Shown: positions 46,613-59,316, numbered from the stretch's first letter. The stretch is 64,000 nucleotides of DNA from Malus domestica (GCF_042453785.1 NC_091673.1:16277501-16341500); one strand, 5' to 3'. Made by a program: numbers and translations. The notes: a model not told the origin generated them from the sequence alone.

Positions 46613-47048
46613 ACTATATCCTCAAAAAAAGTTAATGACTACTACTAATTATAAGAGATAATCCAACTTCTCGACCGACCTCTATTTCTATCTTATCACT
46701 TGATTCGTCGATCCATGTACTCATAAATAATAAGTTGGATTCCCTTGATAATATGTTTGATAACTAGAAATATATTAACACTTACCACAAAATAAATATT
46801 GTACACACAAATATATCAACTAAAATATGAAAGAAATATTTGTTTCTATGACTCTTACCACTAAATCATTTCTATTCCATTTAATCTATGACACAAAAAA
46901 TGTATCCATTAAAAAGATATGAAAAGTAAATATAACAAAAAGGATAAATAAATATGCACTTCAAGATAAGTTTCTCATACTCGATACCATACATGTGAGC
47001 ACCCGCGCCTAAGAATGTGAAGAAAATTGAAGTTATTCCCTTCAACCT
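46613..47048. other. A/T-rich intergenic DNA
   Basis: I see no gene and no repeat. Confidence 0.4.
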
Positions 47049-47162
47049 GTAAGAATGCGAGGAGAAAGTTTCACATCAGTGAGGGACCAAATCATGCAAG
47101 AGTTTATAAAGAGTTGGGCTATACTCTTATATTATCAATTGGTTTTATAATGGAACCTCATG
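47049..47162 (+). repeat. Solo LTR of a TRIM-like element
   Basis: Begins TGTAAGAATGCGAGGAGAAA and ends ATTGGTTTTATAATGGAACC TCA, parallel to the LTR at 50443. No second LTR is adjacent. Confidence 0.45.
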
Positions 47163-47503
47163 TCACTGATTTTGTTCATGAACATATTCTTTATGTTATC
47201 TAAGAGCTAAAATCTTATGACATCATTTGATTGTCCCCTTTTTTCTTTCTTTTTCCAAATGGCTTGGAAGGACTTTATCCATCATGCCAATTGATTTTGA
47301 AGTAATACCTCTACTTCCTTCAATTTTTTCCATCATGAAAGTATAAAGTTTTTTTTTTTTTTTATCTTTTATTGGGGACGTGATTTGAAGCTGTTTTGAA
47401 TGCTAAAACATTGACATTTTGATTTTAATAATTTTTTATGTGTGTACGCATATGGTTCTCAACTTTTTATCATATCTAAGAACAACACAGATACTAATGT
47501 CTA

Positions 47504-47718
47504 GGAAGCCTTTAAAGGAAGGGATCCCCAATTTTTTTTTTTTTTAAATGGGGACACTGTCTTGACCGTTAGATCTGACTTTAATGAAATTATGTGGTTG
47601 AGATTCTGTGGCCTGTGATTTAATTTCAACCATAGAATTTCATTAAAGCAAGATCAAACGGTCCAGAAGGTGTCCCCATTTTTTTTGAAAAATGGGAATT
47701 CCTTTCCTTAAAGGCCTG
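47504..47718. mobile_element. Mutator-type MITE, copy 2 of a pair
   Basis: 215 bp, clearly homologous to 46026-46237 (same GACTTTAATGAAATTATGTG core and GGGACAC arms). Flanked by CTAATGTCTA at 47494-47503 and 47719-47728, a perfect 10-bp repeat in non-repetitive DNA. Confidence 0.85.
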
Positions 47719-48160
47719 CTAATGTCTAATTCCCCAATTGTTAATCCCCTACATATTTTCTATAGTTGTTAGATTAAACATTCATCCCTTTTAAAGATTT
47801 GATTAAGGTGTTTCAATCAATTGCCACCTCAATAATTTTCTATTTATTTAATTTTCATGTCATTAATTTAAATGCATTTATATAGAGGCATAAGGTAGCT
47901 TAGCAACTAATTGCCTATAATATAGGAATTTAATTTCCTCAATCTCCTTCTGCGCATTAAATGACATTTTTTAATAAAATAAAATAAAAAATTAATTAAC
48001 TAATTCCTCATTTCCTTATTATCAGTATTTAAAAAAAAAAAACTCTTTCTAATAAAATTGTATCAATAAAAAGTCTTCAATACATATTTTTTTCATGTAT
48101 AGATATATAAAAAATATACTTAAAACTTAGGGTACATTTGAGAACAAAAGTATCAACTGT

Positions 48161-48540
48161 TGGTACGTTTAGATTTCAAATGTACCGAGAAACCTAATGT
48201 ACCAAAAATTCAAACGTACCATAAAACCAAATGTACCCATTGTTATGTAACCTTTTTGGTACGTTTAGATTTCAAATATACAGAGAAACCAAATGTACCA
48301 AAATTTCAAATGTACCATAAAACCAAATGTGCCCATTGTCAGGTAATCCTATTGGTACGTTTAGATTCCTATTGTACCAAAAGACCAAATGAACAAAAAA
48401 TCTCAAATGTACCACAAAACCAAATGTCTCTATCAGATAACCCTTTTGGTACATTTACATTCCAAATGTACCAAGAAATACAAAAAATCAAATCCACTAT
48501 AAAACTAAATGTGTCCATATTATAGGTAACTAGACGTAGC
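48161..48540 (+). repeat. 96-bp minisatellite, four copies
   Basis: Units start at TGGTACGTTTAGATT or its variants at 48161, 48257, 48353 and 48447 (periods 96, 96 and 94). Each contains several GTACC/GGTAC motifs, many in the form AAATGTACC. The 121-codon frame across it is open only because the period is a multiple of three; it is not a credible gene. Confidence 0.9.
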
Positions 48541-50442
48541 TATATAATCAAACAAATCTTTACTATGTGTTGGGTCTTCTAAATAATAAAATTTGACAAT
48601 TTTTTTTATAAATATTCTACTATATTCACAAAAAAAATTAAATATTATAACAAACAATAAAAAAAATGCATAGAGATGGATAATAAATGCATAAATATAG
48701 GGATAATAGGAAAAGAAAAAAAAAGAAAACGAAATGCCCAGGAGATGAATAATAAATGCATAAATATAGGGATAATAGGAATTGAAATTAATAACCAAAA
48801 TTTTAGGAAAATGTTTGATCAAATTTTCAAAAGAAGTGTATGTTTAGTCTAAAAAATTAAAAAACGAGGCGTCTATATCAAAATGCCCCATTATTGCTTT
48901 TTTCAAGATTCTCCTACATGATTGTATATAATTTGGCGTACTCGCTTATGCCTATCTCTCCAACTTGTGCATTTGCCATTTGGAATCATTTTTCATCCAG
49001 CATTATTCAGTTTACTTTTCAAAATTTTCAGTTCTGTTCATCTCCACCCACAAGGGCCACAACCTAATGGCCATGCTAGAAATATGAAATTAAGAGATCC
49101 TCTAATATCCCACATAAATTTTATTTGTATTATATAGTCTATTCATTCTCTTTAACATCATTTAGTAATCATACTTATAAAAGATTATTCAATTTGAAGG
49201 TTGTTTACTTAATCGTTGTGTCGGACAAATTACGTTTTCATGATAAGCCATAAATTTTTTTATTCGTATGAATGATTAAATGGTCTTTAAATTTAATGAA
49301 TTTTTCTAGAGATAATTTATAAATGATAATAAAGAAAATAAACGGTTATAATTACGATATTTGTAGAGAAAATAATATCATATTGTTATTGAATGATCTT
49401 ACATGTAAGGAGCCAGACAATTTCAGTCTTAAAATAATGCAGATCACACTTAAAGACAAATGGTCTGGTGTAAACTTTACCTAAACCAACCAACTCTATG
49501 AATTAGTGTATAGTATAAAATAAGAAAGCAATAATTCCTTCTTTTCTTGTAGCTGTTGGGGTATACTTTCTTTGGATCCTTTTTACTTTGTCCCCCCCAT
49601 TTCTCTCGATTATGCATAAAAAACAGTATAACCACACTGATCAAATTAACCTTGTTTTACCGCCCACTTGTAACTTTGGGTTGCCCAATACCTCTTCTCA
49701 GTGATTTGTACACGGATTACAGAGCCGAGCTTATTTTTTAAGATTAATTTCTTTTGGATTTAGCCACAATATAATACACACACACACACACACACATGCA
49801 TATATATCATTTCATGCATGATCGATCCGTCCAAGTTTCTAATCAAAGCATGCATCTTTCTTGGCTGAATGCATATCTTTGCCTTCATTTTTAAAGAGCT
49901 TTGAGTATGCCCCATATATAACTGATGTTCCAAGCCTATGCAAGTTTTGTTATCTCTTTACCAAAATATAGTCTTGTTATCTTAATCACCTTAATTTGGA
50001 GTAAAAGTTTGCTAAAAGTTACTATGGATAAATCTTTATTCTTTTGTCCAATGGTTGACTAGAAGGGTGAGAAACGAGTGGTCATCGTTCTTGTAAAATA
50101 CTAGTCAATCCTAACTCAACTTATGTATTGCGTTAAAATCATTGGTGTTTAGTAAATTAATAATTTTATTTGGATATATAAAATTGATATAAATGTAATG
50201 TGGAGTGTTTAATTATATTGAGGGATCCCTCAATAAAAGAGGAGAGAATTAAATTTTATGTGTCAAAATAACATTATTCTTACTAGATTTAATTGTTTAT
50301 CAATTATCATAAGCCTTTGTTAGCAAACCACGTTAGTTTCATGTCAAGACGTGATCAATTCCAACACGCAAATGTTTAATTTATTTAATTTTCGGGTTCA
50401 GTTCTATCTCGTTAATAATTTAGGTTGAATTCAAGTCATTCA
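48541..50442. other. Gene-poor A/T-rich DNA with (CA)n
   Basis: A 33-bp block (GATGGATAATAAATGCATAA ATATAGGGATAAT...) is duplicated at about 48675 and 48745. A CA microsatellite lies at 49776-49796. No gene. Confidence 0.5.
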
Positions 50443-50775
50443 TGTGAGAATGTGAATGTTAAAGAATCTCACGTCTGTAAAAGTAGAAATTTTACAAGTA
50501 TTTAAAAGTAAGTTGGGCTACTATTCATATTGTTAATTAGTTTTAGGATGTAACCTCAACTTTTTTCTGTGATTGATATCAGAGCAGATTAGCTCACATA
50601 TGAAGCCCAACGGCCACATGTGGTTCACGTCACTCAATTTGTGTTGTCTACATATTTGGCTTGAAAATTCGTCACATGCGAGGGGCGTGTGAGGATGTGT
50701 AAGGTAAAAAGTCTGCAATCTGCATCGATAAAAAAAAGACTTACAAAAGTAAAGTGGGTTACTCTCCATATATGG
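50443..50775 (+). mobile_element. TRIM-like miniature LTR retrotransposon
   Basis: The left LTR runs from TGTGAGAATGTGAATG (50443) to about 50572. TGATATCAGAGC at 50574-50585 matches the initiator-Met tRNA primer site TGGTATCAGAGC at 11 of 12 positions. About 100 bp of internal DNA ends in GCGAGGGGCG, a purine-rich tract, before a second LTR starting TGTGAGGATGTGTAAG (50688). The second LTR is truncated near 50775. There is no coding capacity, as expected for a TRIM. Confidence 0.65.
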
Positions 50776-51428
50776 GTGGTGTGTTGAATAGAAAGATATA
50801 TAGTCACCCTAATTGGCTACGCATGTATCACTTTTCCTTTGGCAGCATTGTTCCATATTTCATCTCATTCATGCATGTTTTAGGGGTGGTAGAAGGTACC
50901 AACTTCTTTATTTAGATTAAACTTTATTTATTTTGGATTATTTATTTATTTATTTATTTTAGATAATGTGACTATTCAATTCCTTTCTACCTTGAATTAA
51001 GAAATAGTTAGGCTAGCTCTCCTTCTTGTTAATTGCATTCAGGGACTTAATAATGTTAGCAGGACCACCAGAGGTCCACAAAGAGCCAAGAATAGTAAAC
51101 CATACTTTCTTGCCACCAATTACCATTGCCAATGACGAACATTCAACCACAAAAAGGGTACATTGTTAAACCTAAAAACAATTTTTTACGCAACACAATC
51201 AACAAATACTACAAGAAATATGTATAAACATACATCTCGAGACCTCAACATATCCCACGCCTTCCTTGGTTTTGTGATCATCAAAATACGTATTTTCCTT
51301 GTCCTCATACATAAACATGAACATCCATTGAAAGAGAAGAGCCAAGACAAACGACTTATCTTTCTTTGTCTTTTTTCTCTTTTTCGAACCGTTACGCTAA
51401 CCGCCACCAAATGTTAGTCGCGTCGCCA
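50776..51428. other. 3' flank of the ovate gene
   Basis: A/T-rich with a short ATTT repeat near 50938-50960. Open frames here lack any domain. Confidence 0.4.
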
Positions 51429-52178
51429 CTAACTAATGAGTTTCCGGCTTTTTTTCACGTTCATATCAGCCGCTGAGGCTGGTGCAGGTGCTGGTGAATC
51501 TTCAGCACACAGTAGGCCGATGACAAGGTCGGTGAAGGCACTGATAATGTCCTTGTGCGCGTGTTTCGGATTGAGCGAAAGGTAGCACAAGAGAAGCTCA
51601 TGTAAATACTCCATGTCATCGCTTGTAGCATGAACATGATCACCTGCCGATATATCATCTCGATTCGCTTCGAGCATTTCCTCCATCGAACGCCGAAAAT
51701 CCATGTAAGGGTTTGAGGAATACTTGGGAACGCGCACGCCTTTGGTGACCAACATTCTTTTCTGAGAAGACTTGGGTTTTGTGGTGGTGTCTGGAGACTC
51801 GACGATGGAGTTGGATTGTCCCGGGGAGGAGAAGAAGAAGCGTTGAGAGGCGAAGATGGTGGCGAAATCTGGAGGGGAGTACTGGTCGGCGTCTGAATCG
51901 TCGGAGGAGTGGTAGAAGTGATCGTCGGTGGAGGAGGAGGAGGCTGTGAGGGATTTGAAGGTTGAGTGATCTGATGATGAGTTCATCAAGTTGAAGTCAT
52001 GGTAGACGGAGTTGAAGTTCTTGATGATGAGAGATGTACATGTGGTGGTAGAGGGACGTGGTGGCTGGTTTTGGTGGTCTAATTCGTTTGAGGCTTGATC
52101 CGGTGGAGCTTGGATTGTGGGTAGGCATTTGATGAAATTAGGGAAGCAGTGGAAGTTCTTGCATAGGATTTTAGACAT
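51429..52178 (-). CDS. Ovate family protein, transcriptional repressor (OFP12-like)
   Basis: 249 aa, single exon, as usual for OFPs. The N-terminus (MSKILCKNFHCFPNFIKCLP) and the middle block SPPDFATIFASQRFFFSSPG, S-rich linkers and SNSIVESPD match the OFP11/12/16 subgroup. The C-terminal OVATE domain (residues about 152-222) has VPKYSSNPYMDFRRSMEEML, EYLHELLLCYLSLNPKHAHK and IISAFTDLVIGLL. OFPs repress transcription with KNOX and BELL homeodomain partners and affect secondary wall formation, ovule development and fruit shape. They act in the nucleus or are held on the cytoskeleton with TRM proteins. A short acidic-to-basic tail ends KKSRKLIS. No breaks; which OFP number it is would need a tree. 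Confidence 0.9.
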   Translation of the reverse strand: MSKILCKNFHCFPNFIKCLPTIQAPPDQASNELDHQNQPPRPSTTTCTSLIIKNFNSVYHDFNLMNSSSDHSTFKSLTASSSSTDDHFYHSSDDSDADQYSPPDFATIFASQRFFFSSPGQSNSIVESPDTTTKPKSSQKRMLVTKGVRVPKYSSNPYMDFRRSMEEMLEANRDDISAGDHVHATSDDMEYLHELLLCYLSLNPKHAHKDIISAFTDLVIGLLCAEDSPAPAPASAADMNVKKSRKLIS

Positions 52179-54364
52179 GGTTTTTGAGAGAGAGGGAGGA
52201 GGGTGTGCTGGTTATTGTTGTGAGTTATGGAATATGGGTTAGCTGAATGAGAGTTGGAGATAAAATAAACGGTGGAATTATAAGTTGGCTTTTATTTGGG
52301 GAGAGAGAGAGAAAGAGCACTGCAAAAGTCCGAAGGGACAGGGAGAGAAGGGAGGTGAGAATCGTGAGATTTAGTTGTGTTTTGTTCTCTCTTTAATTGT
52401 TGGTCCGACCAAACAAGAAAGGTTCTCTCTTTGTTTTGTTCTATTTCTTCATACAATATTATATTTATACGAACATTGTTACGAGTCATATAAAACTAAT
52501 CACATTTTAACTCATATATATCTATCTCTCGAATAAAAAATAAGCTATATATTGTTGTTATGAAATTTATCTGTATTAAAAATATAGTTAGCAATGTGAT
52601 TAGTTTGTGTGCAATTATCATTACTCTAGTTTTAATATTTCTACTTTTAGGATGGCAAGGAAAATTTCGCTTTTTTTTGTTGGATGAAAGCCTCGTATAT
52701 AAGAAGCGCTAGAGTGTACACGAGCGCATAGCTTAATGTCCAATGTATCAATGGTGAGGACCAGCCACTCATATAAACGACTAACCAAGCTTTCATGTAT
52801 AATTGTATATTAACTCAGATTATATATGTTAATTAATTTATTAGTACATGATTTATACGATAAAAAAAATCTTGCAACCACTTGGGAAAGTCTACAATCT
52901 ACGTACATCCACAATCTGAAATGTCCGTGATCACATTCAATTTGGAAGCATAAAGATTGACCTTCAACAAGATTCATCTTTTTGTTAATTGTTTTACATA
53001 CAAAGTGGATGACCCCTACTTTACTTAACAATTCCTTTATTTTTGTCAATACATATATATGGATGCTAGCTACAAATTTACATTAAAACTCATGTTCAAG
53101 CAAAGTCTACTGCTAAAGTGGGATACACTTAGATTTCATATGTTCTTTTTTTGGCTTATTAGGTATTGGTTGAAATAGCACTAGTTTTAAGAAATACTAT
53201 TAGGAGACTACTTCGCTACTTGTGCTTTGTTTCACCGAATGTTTGGTGTGGGATGGGGATGCCAAGCAAATTAGAACAAGGAAAAGAAAAGCTTACTAAT
53301 TAATAGTTATGAGAGTTAATTAATCAATTTCAAATCTATCTTAATTTCAAGCTCTCACAACCACCCTTAATTAGAAATTAGTATACATTACTTCTAGAAA
53401 TATTAAACTTTTATCAATAACAATAAGATAACTTGTATACAATTTTATCTACTATAATGATCATATGATATGGGTGGGATGTAAAGTCCAATATATACTT
53501 ATGCAAAAAAAATCTAGAAGTAGTACTTTAGTCTGTTTCATCGAGCAATTTTTTAGTATAACCGCACCTACGTGATGTTACTATTAAACTCAAATTATAA
53601 CACTATAATTTATTTTGTTAATATATCCTCAAGGTGGGACATCTCAGTCATATTGTCTACTCCTATTATAACACGTGACATAAAATACCACATGATGAGT
53701 TGTATTCTCAAATCATTTGAAAAAAAAATCCTTTCCATTGTTCAATTTACAATTTTACTTGCAAGAAAAGTAAATATTAATTCTTGGTAGGAAGATTGAG
53801 AGAGAGGAACTAATCATTTTCATGACTTTTAGTCCAACATTGAACGTTCTTTTATCCTTGCAAAGTTGCAGACCTAACATGGTTTTAACCCCCTGCTTGA
53901 AAATGGAAAACTTTTTCTTGGCTTTTCGTGAACTTTCTATGCCCACTTTGAAAAAGTCACTTCCGGTCTACCATATCTGATTAACCGTAAACAAAAAGTT
54001 ACAGTGGCGCTCTTCACTTCCATTCAAAGCATCTTGCTGCTGATGATGCGGCTTCAAATGGAGGGCCTGGAGCTCCATGTAGTTTCATCATCACATCAGC
54101 TTTTAGTAACAACATCGGATCGTTGGCATCCAATCATTTCACTTCATGCATGCACATCCCAATTGCAACATTTAACATAGAAAATGGAATGGAACAGCCA
54201 AACTATGTAAAAACCAAGCGGCCATATGGCATATCCCACATAGACCAAGAATGTACATCCTAATTGTGGAAAATTTGTATCTAGCAAGGTTTGAGTTAAG
54301 CATTTAGGCATATCACACTCAAATCTATCCCAAAAAACAAGCCAGTGATTCTTAAAATGGAGTC
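52179..54364. other. Upstream region of the ovate gene and gene-free DNA
   Basis: On the minus strand TTTATTTTATCTCC near 52255-52270 may serve as a weak TATA-like element. Beyond it I see no gene, no clear repeat and only short meaningless frames. Confidence 0.4.
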
Positions 54365-54500
54365 CAGTTCTCCTTAAACTTACCCCATGGTCTAAGAATT
54401 GTGATCACAAATTGTTTAATCTTTTAATCCAACGATGGAGAATTGAAATCAAGCAGTGAGTGATCACAATTTTCTTTAAATCACGAGGTCTAAGGGAACC
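54365..54500. mobile_element. Degenerate MITE
   Basis: Left AGAATTGTGATCACAA and right GTGATCACAATTTTCT form inner arms. Outer arms CCTTAAACTTACCCCATGGTC and, reversed, CCCTTAGACCTCGTGATTTA are weaker. About 135 bp; no clear duplication. Confidence 0.4.
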
Positions 54501-55180
54501 AACACGAATAATGCAAACCAAATTACACAGAGCAAAAATGTGTTACTGTGTATGACACCAACCATTACATCTCCACCTTGCAATTATAAAATCAAATTCT
54601 CTGCCAATGATTTGATTGTTCTACTGCAAGAAAACAAAGCCATCCGTCATATCATATCATTGCCAATGAAGTAACGCAAACAACGCTGTAGGAAAGCATA
54701 TGTATATATGCGCGCAACCAGGAACACAAGTTGTACTGCACTCCACAAATCTCTGTCACCTTCATATTATTATTTGTTGCATGATGCATGGCACTACGCA
54801 GTTAGGCATGAGAGTAGGTACTTGTGGGTCTCAGTCCTGTAAGTACGTGCATGATTTTTCTATTTCCAGGAAACCACCAACTCCCACACTTACTTTTACC
54901 GTTTTGGATTCTTCTTTACTCGTGGAAATATAACCGCGCCATTGCCCCGACCCTACATCCATGTGAATTATTGTCCTTGCTTGGGAGAGGATCATTGTGC
55001 ATGCAGTCCATTATTAGAGGCTGATTACTAAGCATAGAGATGTCGGGACTACTTAAGTGATGTATAGGTGCAAACTATACATGGGTCGTAGAATAAAAAG
55101 CACTTAATTGGTGTAAACTAGCTAGTTTATATTCACGTCAATGTGAAGTTTGAAAGAGTCTAATGGTGATAATGTTTTTT
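54501..55180. other. Gene-free DNA
   Basis: No gene or repeat that I can support. Confidence 0.4.
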
Positions 55181-55316
55181 TTAGTGGTGCTATTCCCACG
55201 TCCCATTCAATAAATAATTGTTACATCAAACTAATTAAAGAAGATCAAATGATAAAGATTAACAAGAGATGTGCGGAAAGTAAAAAAAATGTGTGGAGAG
55301 CACCACCTTTATTAGT
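55181..55316. mobile_element. Small MITE
   Basis: The left end AGTGGTGCTATTCCCACGTC and the right end, reversed, GGTGGTGCTCTCCACACATT resemble the termini of the 38369-38510 element (GTGCTATTC followed by CAC). Confidence 0.4.
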
Positions 55317-55924
55317 ACCAACGATATTCTACACTAACACACATTGAGGAAAATAGTTTAAACTTGAGACGCGGTTGGCAAAAGATACACCTCATTACAT
55401 GTTGGGATACTTTGCAGTGGGCAAAAGATACTACATCTCGAAGAGCTTTTAAGTTTTTGTTAAACTAGGAAGTAAATATTGTTAAAAAAACAGTTAATCT
55501 TTTATTTCCAACACCACTTCCTATTTTAACAAATTTTGAATATTTTATTATTAACAATTCAAACACAACCTACTTAAGAGTCTACCTCAAATTTTATTAC
55601 TTTTCATTATTTAAAAAGTGAATAGTTGAAATTTAAAGAGCGAGTCTTGGGTCTAGTTTAGAATTGTTGTGCTTATTTTAAAAACTGTTTTTGCTATAAT
55701 TTAATAATAATCAGCTGAAAAATAAAGTAGTTAAACGTTCGATAAATGTAAATTTAAAAGTATTGTGAATATGGAAACTAGTGTAAAGTGATTGGTAAAC
55801 TTTAATGTAAAAGTGATATAATTGCATATAAGGGCAAAAATGGAAAGGACAAATGTGGAGGACAACAAAACCAACGGTAGCTAGGTAATGGTTTGATGGT
55901 AGTGTTGGTGGTGTCAATAAAAGG

Positions 55925-56130
55925 GTGTGGTGGTTAGGCCGATAGAGGTAACAATAGTTGTAGGAGCACCGACAATGGCGAGGATCACGATTGTAGTTGT
56001 GGTTATGACAACAATGGTAGTTGTTGTGTTTATAATGATAGTGGTGGTAACAGCGGCAACGATGGTTGTGGCAATTGTAGTTGTGGTGGTGGTTGTGTGG
56101 GGGGTGATAGCAATGGTGGTGATAGTAACC
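55925..56130. repeat. Degenerate GTN-trinucleotide tract
   Basis: Long stretch of GTT/GTG/GTA-like triplets (plus strand), for example GTTGTGGTTATGACAACAAT and GTGGTGGTGGTTGTGTGG. It yields valine-rich or threonine-rich open frames that are artefacts. Confidence 0.65.
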
Positions 56131-56639
56131 TTCCTTAAGAATTGTAATGGTGATTGTTGTCGCTTTTTACGTTTGTAATGGTGATTGTGGTTGCTTTTTG
56201 CTTCAAAAATATAATGTATTTGGAATGACATTCTGTAAAATCAATGAGCCTATTATAAAAACTAAAAATATTCATGAAAACTCGATTGCGCTTTTTATTA
56301 GAGCAGTTTTTAAAAGCAACCCTTACTTTTAAAAGCTGATATTTGACAGTTATTTCTTATATATAAGTGGAATATTTATTTTATAGAAAATTTCATTTTA
56401 ATCTTTAAAAAAGACGAGTTTTAGATTATAACCATATGTAAGATTAAAATCCAATTTTAGTCCCTAGCACATTTAATCATATCATTTATTAGTTGTATTT
56501 TGATGTTTTATTTTATCCTTTTATTTTTATTTTAATGTATTAATTACATTTAAATTTAATTTTTATTTCATTCATCATAATATATTTTAATGTCTACATT
56601 TAGGCAACTAATTTTTTTATAATATATATTCCGATAATA

Positions 56640-57075
56640 ATTTTGTATGTTCTTTATTTAGGTACATTAATACATTTGAATATTTTGGTATATCCATCGG
56701 TACAAATATGTAGTTGCATTGATTCAATATAATGCATTTTGGTCAATATAATGTATTTCGTTACGTACACTTTGATACACACATTTGAGTATCGACTTTT
56801 AGGTACATTAATTCAATTATTATATTTCGGTAAATACATTTAGGTACATACATTTTGGTATTGATATTTAGGTACATATATTTTCGGTATTGACATTTAG
56901 GTACATACATTTCGGTATTGACATTTAGGTACATACATTTCGGTATTGACATTTAGATACATTAATTCAATATAATACATTTCGGTATATACATTTAGGT
57001 TCATTATAATATATTTCGGTACAATCATGTAGGTACAAATATTTCGGTACAAAAAAGTCAATTTTATATATTTTG
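56640..57075. repeat. GGTACAT-based minisatellite
   Basis: The core at 56839-56955 has four close copies of a 28-bp unit with TTTAGGTACATACATTTCGG followed by TATTGACA. More degenerate copies extend on both sides, with periodic GGTACA and TTCGGTA motifs. The tyrosine/methionine-rich frames on the minus strand come from the repeat. Confidence 0.8.
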
Positions 57076-57892
57076 GCACAATCATTTCTGAACACTTATG
57101 TATTTATATTTTTTTGTATCACAAATTTTTTTTAATATTTTCTCATTTACATTCATTTCTAATTAAAAAAACTAAATATGTGCATATTAATAAAATTAAA
57201 ATTTAATATGGAGAAATTAAATAAAAATACACATTAAATAACAAAAATTGAATGTAAATTTTGATAAAAGTACACTCAAGGGATTAAATTGAATATTTAA
57301 TCTAGCACCAGATTTTTTTTAAATTTTAATTTTTTGCAAGGATTAATGTTCAAAAACCCCTTTATTTTATCAAAACACCTTTTTACTGTTTCACTTTGAT
57401 TTTGGTGAAAAAAAACAATACAAAACTTAAGTTGTTTACAGCATGAGATGCGATGCTCCCCCTAAAATAAGAACAAACAGAAGCATTGGCTGTGTGGGCT
57501 AGCCCAGTCCAAACGTTTTATTTTTCACAAACAGCCCCATAATAAGAACCAGCAGTCCAGTCCAAAAATCTAACATAATCCTACCCGTCTACCCAAAACG
57601 GACGAGAGAGAAGTGGAGAACAGAAGAACATAAAGAATTAAAGATGCAACCTTCATATAGTTCTGTAGAACAGAACTCAAACTGGTTAAAAGATATATTT
57701 ACATATCATATAAGAAGAACGCACTGACATTCAAAGTACAACACAGCTTGGTATTTTACCGCGAATACAAAACCATGGCCACACGTTTACATATTATTTC
57801 ATATAGATACGTGGCTTAAAACTGCTAACTAATTTAGAGATTGTTGATCACAACACCTATTCAGTTTACCAGAAAGCATGAACGGCCGCATG
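57076..57892. other. 3' flank of the LEA gene
   Basis: A/T-rich, then more mixed sequence toward 57640-57890 that is probably the 3'UTR of the LEA gene. No other gene. Confidence 0.4.
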
Positions 57893-59216
57893 TCACATTT
57901 TTATACTCTCATTCAGCCTAGCAGCCGCTATGACCGACGCTGCCACTCCACCGGGACGGGTTCCCAAGTCCGGATTGTTTCGCAGCTCAGCGCTCACAAC
58001 TCCTTCAGCATCCTGCCTCGTCGCGGCTTTGTCCACGGGCAGCTTCGCAGTTGCACCCTTCAGCCACGCAACAAAAACTACTTCACATCAAACACCTTAC
58101 TGACCATATTGAATAAATACATAAAACCACACAGTATCCATATGCCTAATGGTCGAGTTAATTACCGACAACACATCAGTGAGCTTGATCTTGTCCTGCT
58201 CCCTCTCAGTCCCAGCATTGTACGCTGCAGCGGATTGAGCCATGGCGGCCAGCCCACCCTGGCTTATCACACTGCTGCCTGTCGCTCTCACCTCAGCTGC
58301 CTGAATGGCCGCAGCATCGCTTTGATCAATTGGCCTGTCACCCGCTGTTTGGGCCGAGGCTTCCAGTGCTTCACCTATGGTGATTGAGTTCTGCTGCATG
58401 AACCCCGCCGCAGTTGCCTGCGCCACCGGGGTAGGCTGCACATACTGCCCAACCACCTAACCACATCCGAACACACAAGAAAAAGGGTCACCCACCCCCT
58501 TTACATCCATAACAGCATAGCATACATTATGTGTTGGACGTATAACACAATGCCAGGCCTCATATTTATGTTTTTTACGATGTCAAACTATACTACTAAT
58601 ACAAATAGCAGAATGATCAATTCAACCCTACAACATACATGTTAAATTAGTACTGAATAGTACTAATTAATAATTTAGATTCACAGCCTGATAACATAAT
58701 ATATATACACGATAATATTAGACTGATAACATAATATATATACACGATAATATTAGACGTAACAATCCGTATGAAGAAATATAGCGTATATATTAGACAG
58801 AATTAACATATTAAAAGTGAGTTGTATCGTTAATTGAATCGATCTTTGGTATCTAAATGATCAGGAATATGAGATAGCAGGTTGGGAACCTGTCCACCAA
58901 CTGATTCAGTGATGATGCGGCTGCCGGGGACATCAGTCTCGGTAACAGTGACACCTTCACTTCCAGCAACATCAGTAGCCTGGTCATGGCGGACGAGACC
59001 GGCTCTTTCGTTCCGGCTGGCGGCCGACTGCATGACAGAGGCCGGACCGCCCTTCTGGGTCTGCCCGAAAATCATGGTCTCAGCGGTCTGCATCATGTTA
59101 GCATCTTGCGGTGCAATGGGTTTGTCAGCGAGTTGCCCTGAGACGGAGAAAACGTCTCCGTACTTGATCGGCCGCGCCTCGTCCTCCCGAGGCCTCCGTG
59201 GCTGTCCCTGGTTCAT
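57893..59216 (-). CDS. Seed maturation / LEA protein of the SMP (D-34) family
   Basis: Exons are 59216-58890, 58456-58166 and 58057-57893, in frame with GT-AG borders: 260 aa, normal for LEA D-34. Three SMP repeats (PF04927 type) are visible. The first is IKYGDVFSVSGQLADKPIAP ... MMQTAE..., the second ITIGEALEASAQTAGDRPID ... AIQAAEVRATG, and the third IKLTDVLSGATAKLPVDKAA ... The protein is alanine/glutamine-rich, lacks a signal peptide and should be a disordered desiccation protectant of late seed development or dehydrating tissue. The promoter has a TATA box and two G-box/ABRE sites, which fits ABA control. Intron 1 contains a 35-bp tandem duplication. No defects seen. Confidence 0.93.
58688..58757. 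repeat. 35-bp perfect tandem duplication in LEA intron 1
   Basis: CTGATAACATAATATATATA CACGATAATATTAGA occurs twice head-to-tail, at 58688 and 58723, apparently without mismatch. This suggests recent slippage. Confidence 0.85.
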
Positions 59217-59316
59217 TCTTATCAGTATTTGTGATGAATTACAACGTTATTTCAACGGTTTTGGTGGTTCTGACTAGTTCTATACGTACGTGTAGATGTT
59301 AGGGAAGAATGGCAGA

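Noticed and set aside
48160-48525. 121-codon frame in the 96-bp array
   Set aside because: Openness follows from a repeat period divisible by three; no domain or start context.
55914-56231. Valine-rich (plus) and threonine/isoleucine-rich (minus) frames
   Set aside because: Pure low-complexity trinucleotide repeat.
55711-57085. Possible tRNA or CRISPR-like spacing in the repeat at 56.8 kb
   Set aside because: Repeats are contiguous with no unique spacers, and the genome is eukaryotic.
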